Of a stretch of 64,000 nt of DNA, positions 26,900 to 35,312 are shown piece after piece. Source of the stretch: BOG-938 sp035524315 (GTDB taxonomy: Bacteria; Pseudomonadota; Alphaproteobacteria; Caulobacterales; Caulobacteraceae); assembly GCA_035524315.1 (NCBI GenBank), contig DATKPD010000078.1, positions 124,001 to 188,000 on the forward strand, given 5' to 3'. Within the stretch, counting starts at the first letter, position 1. Each line of letters starts with the position of its first letter. The translations under genes were made by a program, and so were the position numbers. The notes beneath the pieces are model-generated. The model had not been told where the DNA came from. It searched no databases and was given only the letters and a program-made list of their open reading frames with translations.

Positions 26900-29800
26900 A
26901 TGCTGAGCACGATCGTCCGCTGGTCCCTGGCGCGTGCGTGGTTCGTCGCCGGGCTGGCGGCGGCCTTATTCCTCGCCGGCCTGTGGTACGCACGGACAAT
27001 CCCGGTCGAGGTGTTCCCTACCCTGGCTCCGGCGCAGATGGTGGTGCAGACTGAGGCTCCGGGCCTGGTCGCTGATCAGGTCGAACAGATCGTCACCCAT
27101 CCGATCGAGATCGCCCTTATGGGCGCGCCGGGCCTCGCCTCGGTGCGCTCGGAATCCACGCCGGGCTTGTCGCTGATCACGGTGCGTCTGGCGCGCGGGG
27201 CCGATCCGGCGCGCGTTCGCCAGGCGGTGGCCGAGCGGTTGACCCAGGCCGCCGCGGCTCTGCCCGCCGGCGCCGCCGCATCCCGGATCGCGCCGCAGAC
27301 CTCGGCCACCGGCGACGTGCTCGACATCGGCTTCAGCAGCAGGACCATGGACGCCATGGCGCTGCGCGACCTGGTGCAGTGGACGGTGCGGCCCCAGCTG
27401 CTGGCCGCGTCGGGCGTGGCCAATGTGGCGGTCTACGGCGGACGCACCCGGCGGATCGAGGTGCGCGCGCGGCCGGGCGACCTGTCCGACAGCGACCTGG
27501 GATTCCTTGACGTCATAAACGCGGTTCAGCGCGCGACCAGCGTGACCGGCGCGGGCTTCATCGACACGCCCGAGCAGCGCGTGCTGATCGACCCGCGCGG
27601 TCAGGCCCTGACCGAGGACGACGTCGGCGCCGGCCAGATTCAGATCGTCGGCTCGGCCCCTACCCGCATCACTGACGTGGCCGACGTGGTCAGCGCCCCC
27701 GCCCCGGCCGCCGGCGACGCCCTGGTCCAGGGCCGGCCGGGCATCCTGGTCAGCGTGTCGGGTCAGTATGGCGCGGGCGTGCTGCAGACCACCCGGGCGG
27801 TCCAGGCGGTATTGGCGCAGCTCGGGCCCGCGCTGAAGGCCCAGGGCGTAGACGTGACGGTCAACCCCGACGGCCCCGCTCGCTCGCTCGACAACGCCCT
27901 GCGCACCCTCGGCGTGGGCCTGATCGTGGCTGTGGTCGTGGTGGCGGCGATCCTGCTCGTCACCCTCGGCGACGTGCGCGCGGTTGCGGCGCTGTTCTTC
28001 AGCATCGCACCCTCGCTGCTGGCCGCGGTGGCGGCGCTCAAGGCCTTGAACCTGAGCTTGAACATCATGACCCTGGGCGGCCTGTTCATCGCCTCGGCCA
28101 TCGTGATCGACGACGCGGTGATCGACATCGAGGCCATCGTCAGCGCGTTGCGCGCGGCGGACAACGCGCGGGAGGACCGCGTACAGGCGATCTTCAAGGC
28201 TCTTCTGGAAGTGCGCGCTCCGGTAATCTACGCCACCTTGCTGATCGACATCGCCCTGACGCCGATCCTCATGCTGGGCGGGACGGCCGGGCCGTTCCTG
28301 GCGCCGCTGGCGATCACCATCATCGTCGCCTCGCTCGCCTCCCTCGCCGTGGCGTTGTGCGTGACGCCGGCCAGCGCCTTGCTGTTGCTGCACGGACTGC
28401 AGCCGCGTCCCGAACCCGCCCTGTCGATGCGCCTCAAGACGCGCTACGGTCGATGGATCCAGCGTTCGGGCTCGGCGCCCGGCCTGGCCCTGGCGGCGGT
28501 CGGGCTCGCGGCGCTGGGCGCGGCCGTGATCCTGCCGCTGGCCAAGCGCACCGACGCGCCGCTCCTGCACGACGGCCGGCTGACCGTGCCCATCCAGGCG
28601 CCGCCCGCCACCTCGCTGGACGCCATGGTTCGCATGGGCGCCAACCTTACCCGTGCGGCCCTGGCTACGCCGGGCGTCACCACCGCCTTCGAGCGCATCG
28701 GGCGCGACCCAACCGATTTCAGCGCCGCGAGCACCGATCGGGCTAATCTGGAGCTCGACCTGGACCCAACGCTGAGCATCGGCGCTCAGGACAGGGTGAT
28801 GGCGCGGGTGCAGTCAGCGCTGGCCGGCTATCCGGCGGTCAACGGTCAGGTCCAGCCTGGCCTGGGCCTCAGCCAGGTCACGCCGGAGGATCAGGCGCCC
28901 TTCGCCGTCAGCGTCTACGGCCAGGACCTGGACCAGGTGGACGCAGTCGCCGGCAAGATCGCCGCGGATCTGCGCCAGATCGCCGGCGCCGGCGCTGGAA
29001 CCGGAACCGTCTCGGTCCAAGCCGAGCCCCGGGCGCCGGCGGTGCGCATCGACCTCAATTTCAAGCGCCTGGCGATCTTCGGCCTGTCCTCGGCCGACGT
29101 GCTGGAGACGGTGCAGACCGCCTTTTCGGGCAAGACCGTGGCCCAGGTCTATCGCGACGGCCGCCCGGTCGATCTGACCGTGACCGGCCCAGAGAGCCTG
29201 CGGCGCGATCCCGAAGGCATCGGGGACCTGCTGCTGCGCTCAAGTTCGGGTCTCTCGACCCCGCTCAAGGCGGTGGCCAATGTCTATCTGACCGAGGCGC
29301 GCACGCTGATCCAGCACCAGGCGGGCCTGCGCCGCGAAGTGATCCTAGCCGAGGTCCCACCCGCCCAGGCAGCCGCCTTCAGCCGGCAGGCGCGGCAGGC
29401 GATGACGGGCTTCGTCGCCCCGCCCGGGACCTTCCTGACGTACGCCGACGCCAACGCCGCCGCCAGCCAGGAACGGCGCGCCCTGGCCGCCGACAGCCTG
29501 CTCGCCGGCCTGGCGATGATCGCCCTGCTGATGCTGATCTTCCGCAACTGGAAGATGGCTCTGCTGATCCTGGCCTCGAGCCTGTTCGCCTTCTGCGGCG
29601 GCGCCGTGGCCATGCTGCTCACCGGCGACACCCTGTCGCTCGGCGCGATCGCCGGCTTCGTGGCCCTGTTCGGCCTGTCCACGCGCAGCGCAATCCTGCT
29701 GGTGTCGCGGCCCGGCGACGTGGTCGCGGCGCGCAAGGTCGAATGGACCCTGGGCGTGGTCAAGGAAACCGCCATTGAGCGGGCGGCGCCGATCCTGCTG

Positions 29801-30034
29801 ACCGGACTGCTGGTGGCGGCGGCCGTCCTGCCGCTGGCGGTGTTCGGGCGCCTTGGGGCCGAGGTTCTGGCGCCGATGGCGGCCGTCATCATAGGCGGCG
29901 TGATCAGTGGGTCGGTGCTCACTCTGCTGTTCCTGCCGACCCTGGTGCACGCCTACCTCTGTCCCTTCCATAGTTCGGGCGCGAAGGGCGGCGAACATCA
30001 CCACCATCACGACCACCACGGCCACGACGATTGA
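26900..30034 (+). CDS. RND efflux permease, heavy-metal (CzcA/CusA) type
   Basis: 1044-residue inner-membrane proton-driven pump, near the normal length. It has an N-terminal helix, then porter-domain motifs (TPGLSLITVRLARGADPARV), a TM4 proton-relay region GLFIASAIVIDDAVIDIEAI with paired Asp, and a second half starting near residue 520. The C-terminal tail is histidine-rich (HHHHHDHHGHDD), consistent with cytoplasmic metal binding. The tripartite partner gene downstream survives only as a remnant at 31491-31613. Hydrophobic-drug export is the alternative. Confidence 0.88.
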   Translation: MLSTIVRWSLARAWFVAGLAAALFLAGLWYARTIPVEVFPTLAPAQMVVQTEAPGLVADQVEQIVTHPIEIALMGAPGLASVRSESTPGLSLITVRLARGADPARVRQAVAERLTQAAAALPAGAAASRIAPQTSATGDVLDIGFSSRTMDAMALRDLVQWTVRPQLLAASGVANVAVYGGRTRRIEVRARPGDLSDSDLGFLDVINAVQRATSVTGAGFIDTPEQRVLIDPRGQALTEDDVGAGQIQIVGSAPTRITDVADVVSAPAPAAGDALVQGRPGILVSVSGQYGAGVLQTTRAVQAVLAQLGPALKAQGVDVTVNPDGPARSLDNALRTLGVGLIVAVVVVAAILLVTLGDVRAVAALFFSIAPSLLAAVAALKALNLSLNIMTLGGLFIASAIVIDDAVIDIEAIVSALRAADNAREDRVQAIFKALLEVRAPVIYATLLIDIALTPILMLGGTAGPFLAPLAITIIVASLASLAVALCVTPASALLLLHGLQPRPEPALSMRLKTRYGRWIQRSGSAPGLALAAVGLAALGAAVILPLAKRTDAPLLHDGRLTVPIQAPPATSLDAMVRMGANLTRAALATPGVTTAFERIGRDPTDFSAASTDRANLELDLDPTLSIGAQDRVMARVQSALAGYPAVNGQVQPGLGLSQVTPEDQAPFAVSVYGQDLDQVDAVAGKIAADLRQIAGAGAGTGTVSVQAEPRAPAVRIDLNFKRLAIFGLSSADVLETVQTAFSGKTVAQVYRDGRPVDLTVTGPESLRRDPEGIGDLLLRSSSGLSTPLKAVANVYLTEARTLIQHQAGLRREVILAEVPPAQAAAFSRQARQAMTGFVAPPGTFLTYADANAAASQERRALAADSLLAGLAMIALLMLIFRNWKMALLILASSLFAFCGGAVAMLLTGDTLSLGAIAGFVALFGLSTRSAILLVSRPGDVVAARKVEWTLGVVKETAIERAAPILLTGLLVAAAVLPLAVFGRLGAEVLAPMAAVIIGGVISGSVLTLLFLPTLVHAYLCPFHSSGAKGGEHHHHHDHHGHDD

Positions 30035-30501
30035 AGCGCCGCGACACGGAACGCATCAGCCTCAAGACTCTGGGCGTCGTGGCGTTCGCGGCGACGCTGG
30101 CCGTAGGCGCCGCGGGGCCGGGCCGCCGCGGCCGATGAGGACGCCAGTCCGCCTTCGCCCGAGACGTTCGCCATCGTCGATGAAGGCGCCAAGGGCTTGG
30201 CCATCCGCCATTTCCCAACCCGGCTTCGCCTCTAAACCCACGATGGCGACTCGCCCGCCGCTTCGACCTGCCAGGACGGCGGCGCCTCGGCATGGCCGCC
30301 GGTGAGGGCGGCGCCGGGCGCGCGCCCGGTTGGCGACTGAACCCTAGTCGCGCGCGGCGACGGCCCCGCTCAGTGGGCCTACAAGGGCAAGCCGGTTTAC
30401 GTCCGCTATCACGACGAGCCCGACGCCCGGGCGGCGACGGCGTGGAGGGCATGCACCTGGTCCAGAACATCCCCAAGGCGGCGGCGGCCGCCGCGAACTA
30501 A
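30031..30501 (+). pseudogene. decayed secreted lipoprotein-15-like gene
   Basis: A TTG overlapping the RND stop opens a frame with a signal peptide (LKTLGVVAFAATLAVGAAG) that frameshifts near 30115. Later pieces match the repeat family with the YTxDGD / WPP / QWAYKGKPxY pattern: THDGDSPAASTC, AWPPV, QWAYKGKPVYVRYHDE, then GGDGVEGMHLVQ in another frame. Two stops replace expected residues: TAA (30233) where Tyr is usual, and TGA (30338) where Trp is usual. At least two frameshifts plus two nonsense changes mark a true pseudogene. Confidence 0.72.
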
Positions 30502-30517
30502 GCCCGGCTGCCGCCCG

Positions 30518-31435
30518 CTACATCGGCGCGCCGATCACGAGCGGAAGGCAGAACTCCACCCACAGCTTGTCGCCCGACGCTCGGTTCTGGGCGCCGAAGA
30601 CGCGCTGATATTTGAGGGACACGCCGCCGGCGGGCGTGTCCCAGCGCAACTGTGGCCCGAAACCGAATTCCTGGCTTCTATTGCCGTCGGGGCCGGCCGT
30701 GGCGCCGTCGCGCATATCGTCACTGATCTGCTCGAGCACATAGCCCTGCAGCCCTAGCCCCAGTTGCGGCACGCTCGGCAGCGGCCGGTAGGTCGCGGCG
30801 TAATCGATGTCGAGCGTAGTCCCCGAGAGGTAGCGGGTCGCGGGATTGACGGTGTTGACCTCGGCCGACGCCGCGCCGGTTAGCTCCAAGGTCCGGCTTG
30901 GCATCCAGGTGACGCCGACGTTAGGCGAGACGCTATAGTGATTGAGGCCGACATTCGCCGCCGCGCCCCGGCTGTAGTGACCGGTCGGCAGGCTCAGGTC
31001 GACGCCAACGAAATAGAACACGGTGTGGCTGCTGTTCGACCCGCCGAGATAGTTCTGCAGGTCGAGGTCGGCGACTCCCCAATCGCTCCCCCCATAACCG
31101 GCCAAGCGGGCGCTCAGGTCCACCAAGGGCGCAACCACGCCTGTCGAAAGCTTTAGCCCCCCAATGGACGGCGCCTTCCACGTGTAAAGCAGCCGCGCCG
31201 CGTTGGTCACGGCCCTCAGGTTGAAATCGACCGGCATGGCGCTGCCGTCCGCGCCATGCATCACCGGCATCGCCGCGCTCTGAAAATAGTCCAGATACAG
31301 CAGCGTCCCTGGGGCGGGCAGGTTTCCGGCGGTGACGGTATTGATTCCCACCGGATAGTGTTGAGCGCCGTTTTCAGTCGCGCAGGCGGGCGTTGCGCAA
31401 AAAATGACCGCGGCGGCTAGGATGATCCGTCGAAT
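30518..31435 (-). CDS. SphA-like outer-membrane protein, probable ATT start
   Basis: Beta-barrel protein of the SphA / phenol-degradation MetA-like family, with an N-terminal NTVTAGNLPAPGTLLYLDY and a barrel of alternating strands ending in GDKLWVEFCLPLVIG. The first GTG (31351) would remove the signal peptide. Upstream in frame, an ATT at 31435 follows AGGAG by seven bases and gives MRRIILAAAVIFCATPACA, a good signal peptide. I therefore use ATT, for 305 residues. These proteins are linked to uptake of hydrophobic substrates. The neighbours (metal RND) do not clarify its role. Confidence 0.75.
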   Translation of the reverse strand: MRRIILAAAVIFCATPACATENGAQHYPVGINTVTAGNLPAPGTLLYLDYFQSAAMPVMHGADGSAMPVDFNLRAVTNAARLLYTWKAPSIGGLKLSTGVVAPLVDLSARLAGYGGSDWGVADLDLQNYLGGSNSSHTVFYFVGVDLSLPTGHYSRGAAANVGLNHYSVSPNVGVTWMPSRTLELTGAASAEVNTVNPATRYLSGTTLDIDYAATYRPLPSVPQLGLGLQGYVLEQISDDMRDGATAGPDGNRSQEFGFGPQLRWDTPAGGVSLKYQRVFGAQNRASGDKLWVEFCLPLVIGAPM

Positions 31436-31490
31436 GGCGCGGCTCCTGTACTCAAGCAGCCGCGAAGGGTCGCGGCGTGGCTTGGGTTAG

Positions 31491-31613
31491 GCGCTTGCGG
31501 CGGTTTCGACGTTGCGCTCGCTCAACTGCGAGGATGACCTGACCGCGCCCCAGATCCAGGCCAACACCGACATCGTCGCCATCTACAAGGCGCTGGGCGG
31601 GGGCTGGAGCTGA
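31491..31613 (+). pseudogene. C-terminal remnant of an outer-membrane efflux factor
   Basis: An open stretch of about 40 codons ending in IQANTDIVAIYKALGGGWS and a stop. The LYKALGGGW ending is the usual C-terminus of TolC/CusC-type outer-membrane efflux proteins. It is closed upstream by a TAG at 31488, and the rest of the gene is absent; the SphA-like gene occupies the space between it and the RND pump. It is probably the relic of the pump's third component. Confidence 0.6.
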
Positions 31614-31708
31614 CGGCCGCCGCCGGCCTTGCTGCGTTTGCTAAGCCTTCACGGGTTTGGTCGCAGTCTTGCGACCCGACCATCGCCGCCGAACCGGCCG
31701 GGGGGCCC

Positions 31709-32557
31709 ATGACCTATCTCGAAATCGCCCGGCGCGGGAAGACCGCCGCCTGGCGCTACGGCCTGTGCTTCGTGCTCGGACTGGTCCTGACCGTGGTTCT
31801 CAGCGTGGCCGCCCTCCTGCCGCTGATGATGCTGCACCTGACGCCGCCGGACCTGGCGCAGCAGCTTCAGCATCCGGGCGATCCTGCGGTGTTCTTCCTG
31901 TTCACCGGCCTCAGCTTCGCCTTGCTGCTGGTCAGCTTCGCCGCCGCCATCGGCCTTATGCACCGCAAGCGCTTCATGGACATCGTCGGGGTGTGGCGCT
32001 GGCGCGGCATGCGGGACGGCGCGGCCGTCTGGGCGCTGGTGCTCGTGGTCTCCACCGTGATCGACCTGATGCTGGCGCCCAAGGGCTTCGCCTTCACCGC
32101 CACCGCCAAGACGCCCGTCCTGATCGCATGGGCCGTCCCGACCCTGGCGCTGCAGACCTTCGCCGAGGAGTTCGTGTTTCGCGGCTATGTCACCCAGGGC
32201 CTGATGTTGGCGACCAAGCGGCCGGTGATCGCCGCCCTGCTCAGCGGCCTGGTGTTCGGCGCCATGCACATTCCCAACGGCGCGCCGCAGGCGGCCAGCG
32301 CGGTGGTGTTCGGCGTCGCCCTGGCGCTGATCGCCATCCGTACACGCGGCATCGCGTTCGGCTATGGCATGCACCTGATCAACAATGTGGCCGGCGCGAC
32401 GGTTCTGGTTTCAGGCGGCGACGTGTTCAAGGGCAGCGCCGGCCTGTTCACCCAGACCACGCCGAACCTGATGTGGTGGGATGTGTTCGTCGAAGTTGTG
32501 GCTCTGGCCCTGGTGGCCTGGCGCGTCCTGTCAAAACCGGCGGAAGTGTCGCGCTAG
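31709..32557 (+). CDS. CPBP-family intramembrane glutamic endopeptidase
   Basis: 282-residue integral membrane protein with about seven hydrophobic segments. The three CPBP (CAAX protease-like) motifs are present: EEFVFRG (about residue 155), FGAMH (about 187) and HLINN (about 228). Bacterial members process membrane proteins or bacteriocins, and some have other roles. No bacteriocin gene is visible nearby. The ATG follows a G-rich stretch (GGGGGG) a few bases upstream. Confidence 0.87.
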   Translation: MTYLEIARRGKTAAWRYGLCFVLGLVLTVVLSVAALLPLMMLHLTPPDLAQQLQHPGDPAVFFLFTGLSFALLLVSFAAAIGLMHRKRFMDIVGVWRWRGMRDGAAVWALVLVVSTVIDLMLAPKGFAFTATAKTPVLIAWAVPTLALQTFAEEFVFRGYVTQGLMLATKRPVIAALLSGLVFGAMHIPNGAPQAASAVVFGVALALIAIRTRGIAFGYGMHLINNVAGATVLVSGGDVFKGSAGLFTQTTPNLMWWDVFVEVVALALVAWRVLSKPAEVSR

Positions 32558-32567
32558 CCCACCGGCG

Positions 32568-32792
32568 TTAGACGAGCTTCAGCCCGAGCTTGGCGACCAC
32601 GAACGGCAGCAGGAACGAGTATTGCAGCAAGGCGGCGCCGTAGATCGCCGACCTTAGCCTGCGCCCTTCGCGCCAGTTGAACACCATGCCGGCCATCAAG
32701 GGGCCGCTGATGGGCCCCACCAGCCAGAACGGGCCGACTTTCTTCAGACCTGACACTAGAGATGACAAGGCCGGCGCTCCATCAACACTCAT
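32568..32792 (-). CDS. small hydrophobic protein of unknown function
   Basis: 74 residues with two probable membrane helices (about 20-38 and 49-68) around a basic loop WREGRRLR. It converges on the CPBP gene, ending 10 bases from it. I do not recognise the family. Codon use and the helix-loop-helix pattern support a real gene. Confidence 0.5.
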   Translation of the reverse strand: MSVDGAPALSSLVSGLKKVGPFWLVGPISGPLMAGMVFNWREGRRLRSAIYGAALLQYSFLLPFVVAKLGLKLV

Positions 32793-32967
32793 CGCGCAGC
32801 CGGTGAAATCGACGCCGCGCCCGGGTTGTTAATGAAACCTTAACCCTCCAGCCTCAGTCGCGCAACGCGACAGTATGGTTAATTACTTATTTTCACAGAT
32901 TATTCAGCTTCGGCGGACCGGTTAGACTGAAGGATCACTAACCCTGGCGGCCAATCGCGCCGGCCGA

Positions 32968-34431
32968 CTACGCGCCGGAGGTATTGGGCGCGCGCCAGGC
33001 CCTCTCGAACGGAAGGCGCCAGGCGTGGGGCGCCACCAGTTGATGAATCGACTTGGGCCCCCACGAGGACGGCTGGTACAGGCGCACGGGCGGCGGGGCC
33101 TCCAGAAGCGGAATGGAGACCTCCCACAGCCGCTCGATGCCCTCGGCGGTGGTGAACAGGGTGTGGTCGCCGCGCATGGCGTCCAGGATCAGGCGCTCGT
33201 AGGCTTCCAGCACGTCTCCGACCAGCCCGGTGTCGTGCATGGCGAACTGAAGGCTCAGCTTGTCCAGCCGCATGCCCGGGCCCGGCCGCTTGCCGTAGAA
33301 CGACAGCGACATCTTGGAAGCGTCGGCCAGGTCGAAGGTCAGGTGGTCAGGCCCCTGGGCGCCGATCCCCGATCCGGTGGGGAACATGCTCTTGGGCGGC
33401 TCTCGGAAGGCGATCGAGATGATCCGCTGCCCCTCGGCCAGCTTCTTGCCCGTGCGCAGGAAGAACGGCACGCCCGCCCAGCGCCAGTTGTCGATCATGC
33501 ACTTGAGCGCGATAAAGGTCTCGGTGTCAGACTCCGGGTCCACGCCCTCTTCCTGGCGATAGCCGGTGTACTGGCCGCGCACCACGTCCTTGGGATCGAT
33601 CGGCACCATGGAGCGGAACACCTTGTTCTTCTCCTCGCTGATCGGCTTGGGCTCAAGGGCCGTCGGCGGCTCCATGGCCATGAACGCCAGGATCTGGAAC
33701 AGGTGCGTCACCACCATGTCGCGGTAGGCGCCGGTCTGTTCGTAGAAGCCCGCGCGGTTGCCCAGGCCCAGGGTCTCGGGCACGTCGATCTGCACGTGGT
33801 CGATGAAGGTGCGGTTCCAGATCGGCTCGAACAGGCCGTTGGCGAAGCGGAACGCCAGGATGTTCTGCGCCGGCTCCTTGCCCAGGAAGTGGTCGATGCG
33901 GAAGATCTGCTCTTCTGAGAAAACCTCGTGTAACTTGGCATTGAGCAGGACGGCGCTCTGCAGGTCGGTGCCGAACGGCTTTTCCATCACGATGTGCGAG
34001 CGCTGCACCAAGTCGGCCTCGCCCAGCAGACGCACCGCCGACAGGGCCGCGTTCGGCGGCACGCTCAGATAATGCAGACGGTGGCACTCGCCGCCCAGCG
34101 TCTCTTCGGCCTTGGCCACCGCCGCGCTCAGTGCCTCGGCCCCGGCGGAAATGGGCACATAGTCGAGAATGTCGGCGAAGCCCTGCCAGTCGCCGGACTT
34201 CAAGCCGCGCGGCGAGAACTGACCCAGCGCGTCCTTGGCGATGGCGCGAAAGCCGTCCGCGTCGATGTCGTCCAGCGACATGCCGATGATACGGCATTGG
34301 GGAATGAACCCGGCGCTGCACAGGTGGAACAGGCCCGGCAATAATTTGCGCCGCGCCAGATCGCCCGTGGCGCCGACCAGCACCACCACCTGTGGATGTT
34401 TAGGCCCCACCCCCGGCGGAATTTTCGCCAC
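32968..34431 (-). CDS. zwf: glucose-6-phosphate 1-dehydrogenase
   Basis: 487-residue enzyme oxidising glucose 6-phosphate to 6-phosphogluconolactone with NADP. The nucleotide-fold motif is VVLVGATGDLARRKLLP (about residues 16-32), and the active-site signature RIDHFLGKEPAQN sits near residue 177. The length is normal. It stands alone, without edd or pgl beside it, though a lactonase-family gene lies at 38.5 kb. It starts 324 bases from the next gene. Confidence 0.95.
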   Translation of the reverse strand: MAKIPPGVGPKHPQVVVLVGATGDLARRKLLPGLFHLCSAGFIPQCRIIGMSLDDIDADGFRAIAKDALGQFSPRGLKSGDWQGFADILDYVPISAGAEALSAAVAKAEETLGGECHRLHYLSVPPNAALSAVRLLGEADLVQRSHIVMEKPFGTDLQSAVLLNAKLHEVFSEEQIFRIDHFLGKEPAQNILAFRFANGLFEPIWNRTFIDHVQIDVPETLGLGNRAGFYEQTGAYRDMVVTHLFQILAFMAMEPPTALEPKPISEEKNKVFRSMVPIDPKDVVRGQYTGYRQEEGVDPESDTETFIALKCMIDNWRWAGVPFFLRTGKKLAEGQRIISIAFREPPKSMFPTGSGIGAQGPDHLTFDLADASKMSLSFYGKRPGPGMRLDKLSLQFAMHDTGLVGDVLEAYERLILDAMRGDHTLFTTAEGIERLWEVSIPLLEAPPPVRLYQPSSWGPKSIHQLVAPHAWRLPFERAWRAPNTSGA

Positions 34432-34755
34432 TTGATCAACCTGTCATCGATGCGCCCAAGGGCCGCCCCCGCGACGGCCCCAACGCCCGCCTAATTGGCG
34501 GGGTTTTCGCGCCGCCTGCAAAGGGAAACTTGGCCGCCCGGGCCGGGCGCCGCGCGAAACGGCGCCCATGACGCGGCGCTGCCCTCCCGCGAACGTCAGC
34601 AGGCGCCCTGGGGGCCAGGCAAGTAGAAACCCCGCCCTCTGCTCAATAGAAAACCTTTCCCAGGTTTAACCACGCCCGAGCGCCAGATGTTAATTCCGCA
34701 CGGTTAGTCTTGAACCGTCCGGGCCTGACGGCCCCATAGTTCAACGGGGCTATCC
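34432..34755. other. intergenic, no gene seen
   Basis: 324 bases between divergent zwf and the VanZ-like gene. It is GC-rich with a short AT-richer patch around 34640-34720 that could hold promoters. No open frame with supported coding character and no convincing hairpin. Confidence 0.5.
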
Positions 34756-35229
34756 ATGGGTGAAAATCGTTCGCGCCGCCGCAAGTCCTACGGCGGACAG
34801 GAGCGCCGGGCCACCCGTATCTACCCGCGCTATCTGGTGCTGGCGATCCTGGGCGCGGTGGGGATCGCCGCCGCCACCTTATGCCCGATCGAGTATCGCC
34901 CGCACGTCGCCTCGGCCAACGTGGAGCGCTTCGGCGCCTATTTCGCCCTCGGCGTCATGGCGGCCCTGGCGGCGCCCCGGCAGCAGACGCTGGTGGCGCT
35001 GGCCCTGGTCGCCCTCGCCTTCGGCCTGGAGGGCGCGCAACTGCTGGTGCCCACGCGCGACGGAACCTTGCCGGACGCCATCGTGAAGGCCTTCGGCGGC
35101 ATGCTGGGCGCCCAGTTCGGCGTCTTGACGTTCAGCGTGCGCCGCTGGCTCAAGCAGACTTGGCGCCAGTACATGGCGACCCGTCGCTCGTCCTCGCGCA
35201 GCGCGATGCGCTACGAGCGCAGCCTCTAA
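34756..35229 (+). CDS. VanZ-like membrane protein
   Basis: 157 residues with a basic N-terminus and about four hydrophobic segments. The segment VERFGAYFALGVMAAL followed by FGLEGAQLLVPTRDGTLPDA resembles the VanZ-like fold (conserved E/H in the middle and a polar QLLVPTRDG). Function in such chromosomal proteins is unknown. The C-terminus is unusually rich in Arg and Ser. Confidence 0.75.
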   Translation: MGENRSRRRKSYGGQERRATRIYPRYLVLAILGAVGIAAATLCPIEYRPHVASANVERFGAYFALGVMAALAAPRQQTLVALALVALAFGLEGAQLLVPTRDGTLPDAIVKAFGGMLGAQFGVLTFSVRRWLKQTWRQYMATRRSSSRSAMRYERSL

Positions 35230-35312
35230 GGCATCCTGGTGCCCGCGGGCGCTCGTGCGACTGGACAACACCGCCGCCATCATGATCCCTAGTCGCGGAG
35301 GGACCCTTGTCC

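Noticed and set aside
30338..30340. A second selenocysteine codon in the lipoprotein-like gene
   Set aside because: The family has Trp at this position, the same frame has a TAA 105 bases earlier, and frameshifts flank it, so it is a pseudogene.
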